Of a stretch of DNA of 64,000 bases, positions 55,709 to 64,000 are shown piece after piece. Position numbers and translations under genes: made by a program. Positions within the stretch are counted from its first letter, which is position 1. Each line of letters begins with the position of its first letter. This stretch comes from JALYXI01 sp963795835 (lineage in GTDB: Bacteria > Acidobacteriota > Terriglobia > Bryobacterales > Bryobacteraceae): the NCBI GenBank assembly GCA_963795835.1, contig CAWCJC010000001.1, forward strand, positions 682,001 through 746,000, given 5' to 3'. Under the pieces are notes generated by a model that was not told the DNA's origin, made no database searches, and worked only from the letters and a program-made list of their open reading frames with translations.

Positions 55709-56588
55709 CTCCGTCGACCTGCTTGGGCGAACGAACTCCAACAATCGCGGCGGTTACTTCCGGACGGCGCAGTGTCCAGGCAATGGCCACCTCGCCCGGC
55801 GTCCGGCCGTAGCGGTTGCCCATCTCACGCATCCGCTCCACCAACTCCAGGTTCTTGGTCAGCTTCGGTTCCTGGAATTGTGGCGTACGCTTCCGGAAAT
55901 CGTCATCGGGCATCGCGGCAATCCGCTCCCGGGTCATCGACCCGGTGAGTAATCCGCTCTTCATTGGCGAATACACAATCACACCGATGTTGTTCTGCCC
56001 GGCGTAAGGCAGGATGGATTGCTCGATTTCAGGCGAGAGCAGCGAATAGGGTGGCTGTAGCGAAGTAATGGGAGCAATCTTCTGGGCCCGCTTCATCTGA
56101 TCCACGTTGAAGTTTGAGACGCCGATGTACCGCACTTTGCCTTGCTCTTTCAGGCGAGCCATCTCCGTCCAGCCCTCCTCGATGTCCTCGTCGGGCTCGG
56201 GCCAGTGAATTTGATAAAGATCGATAACGTCCAGCTTCAGGCGGCGCAGGCTATCTTCCACTTCGCGCCGGATGGATTCGGCTTTCAAGCTCTTCCCGAT
56301 CTCGCGCTTCTCATTCCACACGCGCTCGCACTTGGTAAAGACATAAGGCTTGCGGGCGCGCCCCTCAAGCGCCTTTGCGACTACCTCTTCGGAGTGGCCC
56401 AAACCGTAGACGGCCGCGGTGTCAATCCAATTGATGCCGCGATCCAGCGCCTCGCGCATCGCGCCAATGGATTCGTCATCGTCTTGAGGCCCCCATCCGA
56501 ACGCCCAGCCTCCGCCCCCGATGGCCCACGCGCCGATCCCGATGGCTGTCAAATTCATGTCGCTATTGCCTAGCTGCCTGGTTTGCAT
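55641..56588 (-). CDS. aldo/keto reductase
   Basis: A 315-aa NADPH-dependent aldo/keto reductase. The catalytic tetrad region is present: NWIDTAAVYGLGHSEEVVAKAL (Asp, Tyr), VFTKCER (Lys) and DVIDLYQIHWPEPD (His). The cofactor end is in TAAIVGVRSPKQVDGVIGAL. Substrate unknown. It converges on the large exported protein with a tail-to-tail overlap of 68 bases. Confidence 0.93.
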   Translation of the reverse strand: MQTRQLGNSDMNLTAIGIGAWAIGGGGWAFGWGPQDDDESIGAMREALDRGINWIDTAAVYGLGHSEEVVAKALEGRARKPYVFTKCERVWNEKREIGKSLKAESIRREVEDSLRRLKLDVIDLYQIHWPEPDEDIEEGWTEMARLKEQGKVRYIGVSNFNVDQMKRAQKIAPITSLQPPYSLLSPEIEQSILPYAGQNNIGVIVYSPMKSGLLTGSMTRERIAAMPDDDFRKRTPQFQEPKLTKNLELVERMREMGNRYGRTPGEVAIAWTLRRPEVTAAIVGVRSPKQVDGVIGALDFRLSPAEVSELESMRP

Positions 56589-56623
56589 AACCTTTAGAAT
56601 AGAGGATCAATCCAAGGAGAATC

Positions 56624-57052
56624 ATGGCTGAACAGAACGCCGCAAATCATACAAGGTTCGACCCGGTATTCCACTTCTTTCTGCTGCCGGTAAGCTTCGC
56701 CAACGTAGTGGTAGAGCTGTTGGCCATGTACCGGCGGCCCACATACTCCGAGTTGTGGGCTTTGGTTCTGGCAATCGCGTTCTTTCTAGCGATATTCAAG
56801 ATTCGGATTTACGCGCTGAAGGTGCAGGACCGGTTGATCAAGCTTGAAGAAACTCTGCGTATGCAACACGTTTTGCCCCCGGATATGCAGGGGGATGTGG
56901 CGAAGTTGCGGCATGGGCAGTTCGTCGCCCTACGCTTCGCCTCTGATGAAGAGCTGCCCGGGCTTGTGCAACAAACCGTTACGAATAACTGGAAAGGGAA
57001 GGATATCAAGGGCGCCATCAAGAACTGGCGCGCCGATCACTTCCGGGTTTGA
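56624..57052 (+). CDS. DUF6526-type membrane protein
   Basis: A 142-aa protein with two membrane segments (about 17-37, FHFFLLPVSFANVVVELLAM, and about 45-66, LWALVLAIAFFLAIFKIRI) and a helical cytoplasmic part. The segment FVALRFASDEELPGLVQQT is typical of the DUF6526 family, whose function is unknown. Its end overlaps the Hsp70-like gene on the other strand by 35 bases. Confidence 0.75.
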   Translation: MAEQNAANHTRFDPVFHFFLLPVSFANVVVELLAMYRRPTYSELWALVLAIAFFLAIFKIRIYALKVQDRLIKLEETLRMQHVLPPDMQGDVAKLRHGQFVALRFASDEELPGLVQQTVTNNWKGKDIKGAIKNWRADHFRV

Positions 57053-58262
57053 GCCCGGCCAACGCCAGGCCTTTCGCCACTGATGTGAATTCCTCTCCGC
57101 CGGAGATCCGCTGCGCTCCGAACAGGTGCTCGAATACCCGGCGGACAGCGGGGACCAGCGAAGTTCCCCCGGTCAGGAACACCCGGTCGATACTCCGGTC
57201 CGTCCGCGCGATCAGCCGATCGACCGCGCCGCGGATCTGGTCCAGTTCGGGCGAGATCCACTCTTCGAAGTCGGCGCGCTCAATTCGCTGTTCGATCTTC
57301 AGGGCTGGGTGCTCAAACCGGAACAGCGCACTTTCGTTTCGGGACAACTCGAATTTCGCCCTCTGCACGGCGCGATGAAGTTGCAGGCCGAGATCGTTTT
57401 CGACCAGCGCTATCAGCTTCTCGATGCGATCGGGTTCAAGTGCGGTCGCGGCGACGGATTTCAGCATTCGCATGGTTTCCTGCGAGCGCAGGAACGAGAG
57501 GTGATGCCATCGCTCCAGCTTCCGGTAAACCGATGTAGGGACTGGCAGAGTCTTGTTGAGCGAGCGATAGCTGGAACCTTCCCCGAGCAGAGGCGAGACG
57601 ACGTGGCGGATGATGGTGGCATCGAACGCATCGCCTGCAAGAGGGATTCCTTCGTTGCCTAGAATCCTGCGGCTTTGCATCAGGCAGAAATCGCTGGTGC
57701 CGCCGCCGAAATCCGCGATCAGAATGAGTTCATCTTGATCGACGCGGCTCTTGTAAGCGTAAGCTGCCCCGACTGGTTCGAAGACCAGCTGCACGTGGCC
57801 GAAGTCCGCCGCCACGTACGCTGCCTTGAGCCGCTCGACCGCCAAGTCATCGTCTTCTTGCGTTTGCGCGCCGACGAATTGAACCGGCCTGCCCGCGGTA
57901 ACTTTGGCAGTGCGCTCCGGCAAGCTGCTGCCCGCCTCTTTGCGGAGGGCTCGCAGAAGCACGGTCACTAAGTCTTGCGCGGTGTAGCGGCGACCCGAAA
58001 TGTTCGTGGCAGTGAAGCTGCGCGCGGCGAGCAGAGACTTGAAGGACTGAATGAGGCGCCCGCCGCTTTCGCCTTCGGCGTGCTCGGCAAGGTAGGCTTC
58101 GATCGCGGCGGGCCCCGCACACACCGGCTTTCCTCCGGCGGGGAAGAAGAGCACACTGCGGAACGTGTCGGCGTTGCCCAACGGAATCATGCGCACGCCC
58201 GTAGCGTCATGCACCGCAATGGCGCTATTGGTGGTGCCGAAATCTATGCCGATTTCAGACAC
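57018..58262 (-). CDS. short Hsp70-like ATPase (YegD-type)
   Basis: A 414-aa Hsp70 nucleotide-binding domain without the substrate-binding domain or lid. Phosphate 1 motif GIDFGTTNSAIAV, phosphate 2 LIADFGGGTSDFCLM and the adenosine motif VFLTGGTSLVPAVRRVF are intact, so ATPase activity is likely. It lies downstream of the NRPS on the same strand and its start overlaps the NRPS end by 19 bases. YegD-like proteins are chaperone relatives of unclear function; pairing with an NRPS is unusual. A role in folding or controlling the synthetase is only inferred. Confidence 0.87.
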   Translation of the reverse strand: MSEIGIDFGTTNSAIAVHDATGVRMIPLGNADTFRSVLFFPAGGKPVCAGPAAIEAYLAEHAEGESGGRLIQSFKSLLAARSFTATNISGRRYTAQDLVTVLLRALRKEAGSSLPERTAKVTAGRPVQFVGAQTQEDDDLAVERLKAAYVAADFGHVQLVFEPVGAAYAYKSRVDQDELILIADFGGGTSDFCLMQSRRILGNEGIPLAGDAFDATIIRHVVSPLLGEGSSYRSLNKTLPVPTSVYRKLERWHHLSFLRSQETMRMLKSVAATALEPDRIEKLIALVENDLGLQLHRAVQRAKFELSRNESALFRFEHPALKIEQRIERADFEEWISPELDQIRGAVDRLIARTDRSIDRVFLTGGTSLVPAVRRVFEHLFGAQRISGGEEFTSVAKGLALAGLKPGSDRRASS

Positions 58263-61200
58263 TGTGCAATGAGCTCGACCGCAGGGCTTTCAAAAGGGGG
58301 GCCGCCAAAGAAGAGGGTTTCACGGGGTTGGCCGGGGCGGAAGATTGTGAGTGATTGGCCTTCGATCACCGCGAGTTTCGCTTTCAGTTCCGAAGCGGCT
58401 GCCTGTGCGGGTGCGGCTCCGGTCTCGAATGCGGCCAGCAGATAAGGACCGGCGGGCGATACTGCACGGACCTCCGCGACGGATGCCACCCCGAGTAAGG
58501 GCTGATCCGAACCCAAAGCGTGCGCCAGATTCCAGCAGCCCGCGCGTGTGTTGAAGAAGAGAATGGGCGGCTTGCTGCCGTGCGGCTGAATGGCAATCAC
58601 GCTTTCGGGAAGCGCGGCGGGAGCGTTACGGCGCAGGTATCGGACGGTGTCGCGAATGGTGGGCGTGCTGAACAGCATTTGTACGTGTAGCGGTTGTCCA
58701 GTGGCTTGCTCAATGCGCGTAACTAACCGCATCGCGGAAAGCGAATGGCCTCCGAAGTTGAAGAAGCTGTCCGTAACGCCGAATTCGTTGTTGCCCAACA
58801 CTTCGCGCCATATCGGGAGGAGTTGCAGTTCCATCGGGTCGGGGGCGGGGCTTGGTTCGTCGGGAGCGGGCTCAAATTGCGGTACGGCCAGGGCCGAGCG
58901 GTCCAGCTTGCCGTGAGCGTTGACGGGTAGCCGCTCCAGGTGGAAGAAGCGGCTGGGCACCATATAGGCAGGAACCACATCGGCAACATGCGCGCGCAAT
59001 TCCTCTTCAGGTGCTGGCTCACCCGTGTACCAGGAGTAGAGGGTTTGCTCGCGAATCGCCGCGGCCGCCCCGGTCACGCTGGCGTGCCGCGCCACCGCCG
59101 CTTCTACTTCGCCCAGTTCGATGCGGTAACCCCGCAGCTTGACCTGCGTGTCGAGTCTCTGAAGGAACTCGAGCTGCCCATCGCGGCGGTATCGTACGCG
59201 GTCCCCCGTAGAGTAAGCGCGTTCCCCGTTTGGGAGAGTAACAAAGCGCTGTGCAGTTAGCTCAGGCCGCTTCCAGTAGCCGAGCGCTACTCCGTCGCCC
59301 GCGATAAACAGCTCGCCCGGCACGCCCACGGGAACCAACTCGCCGTGTTGATCGAGCACGAACAACCGCGTGTTCGCGATCGGGCGCCCGATGGTTACGT
59401 TTCCGCTCGTCACGCGCCCCATGGTGGACCAAACGGTTGTTTCGGTTGGTCCGAACATGTTCCAGACCGTGCAAGGCAGTTCAGCCAGACGTTCCGCGAT
59501 GTTCGGCGGCAATGCTTCAGCGCCTACCAACAGCTTGAATCCCGCCGCTGGCCGCCACCCCCTATCGAGCAGCCACGCCCAAAGCGCCGGTGTCCCTTGC
59601 ATGATGGTCGCGCCGCTGGATTCGAGCAAGCCGGGGAGTTCTTCAAGGGTGCCCAGCACCACCTTGGCCCCGCAATAGAGCGGCAACCAGAGCTCCGGTA
59701 TAGACATGTCAAACGCCGCGGTAGCGAGCGCAAGCATCACGTCTTCCGGACCTACGGGAACTGTGGTCCGCATGGATTCGAGCAGGTTCAGGAGCGAGCG
59801 ATGGGAGACTTGCACGCCCTTTGGCTTGCCGGTGGATCCCGAAGTGTAGATGACGTAAGCCGTCCCATCATCCATTCGGGACGTCCGCGACTTCATCTCG
59901 CATGAACTGCTGCCGCTCCGAGGGATACGCGGGATCGATGGGCACGTACGCGCTCCCCGCCTTCCAAATCGAGAGCAGCGTTGGGATCAATTCGATTGCC
60001 CGATCCACCACCACAGGCACCAGCCGATTCCGCTCTGAAGCGGGTGCCACGGAGTCCAGTTGGGCATAGGTCAGGCTCGTTCCCCGGCATTCGACGGCGA
60101 TCGCATCCGGCCGTTGCTCGGCCTGTCTCTGGAACGCGGCCACGAAATCGCCCTCGGGATAAGGCGCGCTTGTCCGGTTCCACGCTGCAAACTCCTGCAA
60201 CTCCGCCGGTGTGAGCATCGCAAGCTCCGCAATCGGGCGCCCGGGATCCCGCATCGCCGCTTCGAGCAGCATTCCATAGTGTCCGGCCATGCGCTCGATG
60301 CGGGCCGCGTCGAACAGGTCGCGGTTGTAATCGATAGACCCGCTGAGCGTACCGGCCGTGGTCTCGATGTTCATCGAAAGATCCAGCTTCACCCATTCGG
60401 GTTCATAGCGCGTCTCCGAAGCAGTCACGCCCGGCAAGTCAAGCACGTTCGGCGCGGCATTCTGCAGTGCGAACATCACCTGGAAGAACGGTGTGTGCGC
60501 CAGGGTGCGCTCCGGCTGCAAGGCTTCCACCAGCTTTTGAAAGGGGATCTCGCCATGGGCCTGGCCATCGAGCACGGTCTCCCGCGTTCGAGCCAGTAGA
60601 TCCGTGAAGCAATCCGCCCCTTGAAGGCGCGTCCGCAGAGGAAGCGTGTTCACGAAGAAGCCGATCAGTGGTTCCGTTTCGAGACGCACACGATTCGCGA
60701 ACGGAGTGCCGACGACCAGATCGCTAATACCTGTGTAGCGATGGAGCAGCACCTCGAAGCCGGCGAGCAGCGTTGTAAATGGAGTAACGCCCTGCTCTCG
60801 GCTGAAGTTCGCCAGCAGAGCCGCAAGGTCTTCGGTCCAACTGAAGCAGAACCGCGCGCCACGATAAGTAAGCGCGGCTCCGCGCGGCCGGTCGGAAGGA
60901 AGTTCGAGCGGCGGCCCCAGTCCGGCCAGGTGCTCCCGCCAGTAAGCGAGGTCGCGCTCGCCGCCGCCCCATGTGCAATCCGCGTATTGCAAGGCAAGCG
61001 GCGCCAGAGCCGCGCCCCGGTAGAGCGCGCTCAATTCGCGGAAGATCACGCCCATTGACCAGCCATCGCTCACAATGTGATGCATGGTCAGGAGAAACTC
61101 CCACTCCTGCGCATCCAACGGCACAAGCGACGCGCGCAGCAAAGGAGCTTGCGCAAGATTGAACGGCTGAGCAGCATCTGCGCGGGCCTCGGCAGAGGTC

Positions 61201-63218
61201 AGGATCGGGATGGAGGCCTGAACATGAGGAGCGATGGTCTGCACCGGCTCGCCGTTTACGTTCGCGAAGGAAGACCGCAACACATCATGGCGCGCGATGA
61301 GCTGGTTCAGCGCATCCGTAAGGCGCTCCGCGTCAACAGGTCCGGTGAGGCGCACCGCTGCGGGAATGTTGTAGAGAGCCCGTTCCTCTTTGTGAAATTG
61401 ATGCAGAAACCATAGACGCTCCTGCGCGGGCGAAAGCGGAGGATGTGGGTCACGTTTGGGTACCGGCGTGGGCGTGCGTTGCGACTGCAGCGCCTGAATT
61501 CGCTTCGCCAACTCGCGCAAGCTGGGAGCTTCGAACAGGACACGCGTGGAAAGCTCGACGCGCCACATCTCCCAAACGCGCGAGAGAACCTGCGCTGCAA
61601 GAAGGGAGTGGCCGCCCAGATGGAAGAAGTTGTCCGTGGCGGAAACCCGGGGTGTTTGCAGAACTTCGCTGAAGATCTCGGCAAGCGCTTTCTCCACCAT
61701 TCCCACGGGCGGTTCGAACGGTGCCCGGGCCTGTTCCGGCTTCATTGCCGAGAGCGCGCGCCGGTCCACTTTGCCACTGGTGGTGAGCGGGAACCGAGAC
61801 ATCGCGAGGATCTTGCCGGGTACCATGTGGGCCGGCACCAGTGAGGCCAGTTGGGAGTGGATTGGTTCGGTAGCCAAGTCGGGTGTGAGATAAGCCGCGA
61901 GCGCGCCATTTTCCGCGACTACGATCGCCTCAGCCGCGCCGCAGCTCTTGAGAGCCGCTTCCACCTCGCCCGGCTCGATGCGAAAGCCGCGGATCTTAAT
62001 CTGTTGATCGGCGCGTCCCAGAAACTCCAGCGTTCCGTCGGGTAGAAAGCGAACCAGGTCGCCGGTTCGGAACAGGCCGTCATCGCTATAAGCCGCAGAG
62101 ACTCCCGCGCCGCCGATCCACAATTCCCCATCAATCACAAACAGCTGCGTCCGTGCCAGCGCGCGGCCAATCGGTACAGGACCCTCGCCGGGTTGCACGC
62201 GGCACATCGTCGAAGCGATGGTCGTTTCGGTGGGACCGTACAGATTCCAGAGTGCTTTCGTCCGTTCCAGGATGCGGTTGGCCAGATCGCGGGGCAGCGT
62301 TTCACCTCCACAAAGCGCAGTGAACTCAGGGCTGCCTTCCCAACCGGCGTCGAGCAACAATCGCCATGTCGCCGGAGTGCCGAACATCATTGTTGCTCCA
62401 GACTCCCGAAGCAGCCGCGCCAGTTGCGCGCCGTCCCGGGCTTGTTCGCGGGTGGCGACAATCAGCTTTGCGCCAGCCGCGAGCGGGAGCATCAGTTCCA
62501 TGGCGGAGATGTCGAAAGCGACGGTAGTCACGGCGACAAATCGATCGTCTGGCCCGATTCCGACCCTGTACCGAACGGATTCGAGGAAATTCGTAAACGC
62601 GCCGTGTGTGATGGGGACTGCCTTTGGCTGGCCGGTCGAACCGGAGGTGTAGATGATGTATGCCAGGGAATCAGGGTGGATCGGCAAACACTCTGACGGG
62701 CCTTCAGCCTCAAGCTCCTCAAAATCGCGATCCGTCAGAGTGTAGGCTGCTCCGGAATCAGCGATCAGGAATTGCTTGCGAGACGACGGATACTCGGGAT
62801 CGAGCGGGAGATAAGCGGCGCCGGCTTGCCAGATCGCGAGAATTGCAGTTGCGAGATTGGCGGAACGTTCCATGTCGATCGCGACGACTTTGCCGGATAG
62901 GCCGAGGCGCTTGAGCCGCGCGGCAAGAGGAGTGGAGGGGAGCCGGTCAGGGAGTGCGGCGGGCAACACTGCCAAGCTCAGGAACTCCTCAGCGAGTTGC
63001 GCGATTTGGCTGGGGCTATAAACCGATTCGTCGTAATCGAAGCCGTCTTCGGTAAGCGTCAGGGCGTCCGGCACAATCGGGACAGACTCCGCGACGCCTT
63101 CAAGAGCGTCAAGCAGCGCCGTGCGCACTCGGTCTTCCGACACTTCCGCCGCGGGCACGGTCACGGTAACGCCGGAAAAACAGGTGGACAGGTTGGCCTG
63201 CTCGCTCCTGCTTTTCAT
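58244..63218 (-). CDS. two-module nonribosomal peptide synthetase, one frameshift, degenerate thioesterase
   Basis: Two frames join at about 59874-59877 (one extra base in GAATGG) to give one NRPS of about 1,650 aa. Order: short N-terminal piece; adenylation 1 (about 100-495; TSGSTGQPKA at 191-200, Lys in TTSGKVDRRAL at 483); carrier 1 with S538 in LGGHSLL; condensation domain (about 595-1000; HHIVSDG at 713-719); adenylation 2 (after about 1025; TSGSTGKPKG, NAHGKLDRSAL); carrier 2 in FGGHSLSAM; a remnant of a type I thioesterase. Adenylation 1 lacks the usual start and adenylation 2 has short linkers. The thioesterase nucleophile block, usually GxSxG, reads LAAFETGAA, so release by it is doubtful. 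Downstream overlap with the Hsp70-like gene. Confidence 0.87.
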
Positions 63219-63293
63219 TAACTCGAAGAAAGCGGTGAGTAGAGCGACTTCTGAGATGTCAGGGAGAGCGAAGCGGAAACGAATCCTCTTAGT

Positions 63294-64000
63294 TTACTTG
63301 CTTTTGCGCGCCGCCCGCGAAAGAGTCGCGAGGGACCGCAGGTAGTCGCGAAGAGGGCGAGCGGGCGTGCCCCACACCGGCTCGCCGGCACGCACGATTT
63401 TTGAAGTCAGAATCCCGGCACCCGAACCGATCACCGCGCCGGCTTCAATTCGCGCCTTATCACCCACGCCGACCTGTCCGCCGATGATGGCGTAATCGCC
63501 CACGGTTACGCCGCCCGACAGGCCCGTTTGCGCGGCAATCACCACGTGGTTCCCGATCCGGCAGTTGTGGCCGATGTGCACCTGGTTATCGAGCTTCACT
63601 CCGTTTCCGATGGAAGTGACGCCGAGCGCGGCGCGATCAATGCAGGTATTCGCGCCGATTTCCACGTCATCACCGATTTCGACAGTGCCGACTTGCGGAA
63701 ATTTGACGTAGCGGCGGTTTTCATCAAGCGCAAAGCCGAAGCCATCGGCGCCGATCACTGCGCCAGAGTGAATCACAGCATTGCGGCCGATGCGCACGCG
63801 TCGATAAATCGTGACGTTTGCGTGCAAAACGCTGCCTTCGCCAATCACGACGTCTTCGCCGACGGCGCATCCGGGACCGATAGAAACTCCTCGATTCAGG
63901 CTAAAGCCGGCGGGAACAACCGCCGATGGATGAATACCGGGGGAAAAATCCGGAGGGAACAGGAAATGGAGAGCTTGAGCGAAAGATCGTCGAGGGGAGG
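63294..64000 (-). CDS. lpxD: UDP-3-O-(3-hydroxyacyl)glucosamine N-acyltransferase, C-terminal part (runs off the right edge)
   Basis: About 235 residues of LpxD are visible; the N-terminal UDP-binding part lies beyond the window. The left-handed beta-helix shows hexapeptide repeats, for example SIGPGCAVGEDVVIGEGSV and CRIGNHVVIAAQTGLSGGV. Before it comes FLFPPDFSPGIHPSAVVPAG, the typical junction. HSGAVIGADGFGFALDENRR carries the catalytic-region residues including GFGF, and QVHIGHNCRIG includes the catalytic-type histidine. It makes a lipid A precursor, so the organism has a Gram-negative outer membrane. It precedes the NRPS on the same strand with a 75-base gap. Confidence 0.93.
   Translation of the reverse strand, partial: SPRRSFAQALHFLFPPDFSPGIHPSAVVPAGFSLNRGVSIGPGCAVGEDVVIGEGSVLHANVTIYRRVRIGRNAVIHSGAVIGADGFGFALDENRRYVKFPQVGTVEIGDDVEIGANTCIDRAALGVTSIGNGVKLDNQVHIGHNCRIGNHVVIAAQTGLSGGVTVGDYAIIGGQVGVGDKARIEAGAVIGSGAGILTSKIVRAGEPVWGTPARPLRDYLRSLATLSRAARKSK

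Noticed and set aside
1..64000. tRNA or rRNA genes and CRISPR arrays
   Set aside because: The gaps between genes were scanned by eye for T-loop-like GTTCGAATC sequences and for regularly spaced repeats; none was found.

Overview
The window reads as chromosomal DNA of a soil-type Acidobacteriota bacterium, most like the Solibacter/Bryobacter group (inference from gene content: tandem DinB proteins, Tat-targeted Gfo/Idh/MocA dehydrogenase with a sugar isomerase, DUF4159, CHAT-TPR and cytochrome/copper-monooxygenase proteins, many overlapping genes, fairly high GC). It is mostly ordinary housekeeping and metabolic DNA. I see no rRNA, tRNA, CRISPR array, prophage or complete insertion sequence.

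Layout. 1-7.7 kb: an arginase-ddl-S41 protease operon on the minus strand, an ArsC-like protein without its cysteine, asnS, a PIN/RHH toxin-antitoxin pair and a large M14 peptidase. 7.9-13.5 kb: a broken ycaQ, a YjbR protein, an LTxxQ-like periplasmic protein, a two-component system and a TPR protein. 13.6-15.0 kb: a lower-GC stretch with two tiny coupled genes, one with an in-frame stop. 15.0-21.0 kb: a tetrapyrrole operon (hemC, fused cobA-hemD, lipoprotein, geranylgeranyl-reductase-like flavoprotein, hemL, DUF4159). 21.0-26.6 kb: a tightly packed run of Gfo/Idh/MocA, sugar isomerase, radical SAM, VanZ-like and two DinB genes. 26.6-33.0 kb: ECF sigma factor and membrane partner, rsmA, a broken NAD(P)-binding gene, then a three-gene unit of zinc-finger anti-sigma-like protein, an orphan 278-aa protein and a TPR-CHAT lipoprotein. 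33.0-39.5 kb (minus): ABC exporter, GntP permease, sialidase-like protein, small proteins and a heptosyltransferase-like protein. 39.5-47.5 kb: phosphoketolase, DUF4920, an SBP-PAS-GGDEF-EAL receptor, gluQ and a cytochrome c/copper monooxygenase. 47.5-55.7 kb: an exopolysaccharide-type cluster (a double glycosyltransferase, two further GT4 enzymes, a methyltransferase, a large secreted Ig-like protein). 55.6-64 kb: aldo-keto reductase, DUF6526, and a minus-strand lpxD - two-module NRPS - short Hsp70 operon.

Two units deserve most attention: the zinc-finger/orphan/CHAT operon (29.2-33.0 kb), which looks like a regulated cell-envelope protease with an unknown partner, and the NRPS-Hsp70 operon (58.2-63.2 kb), where a compact two-module synthetase ends in a degraded thioesterase and overlaps a chaperone gene.

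A caution for any reader: at twelve places the reading frame of an otherwise well conserved gene jumps, and eleven of these are net +1 shifts. This bias fits residual single-base insertion errors in the assembly as well as real gene decay. I therefore give frame-corrected gene spans and state each jump.
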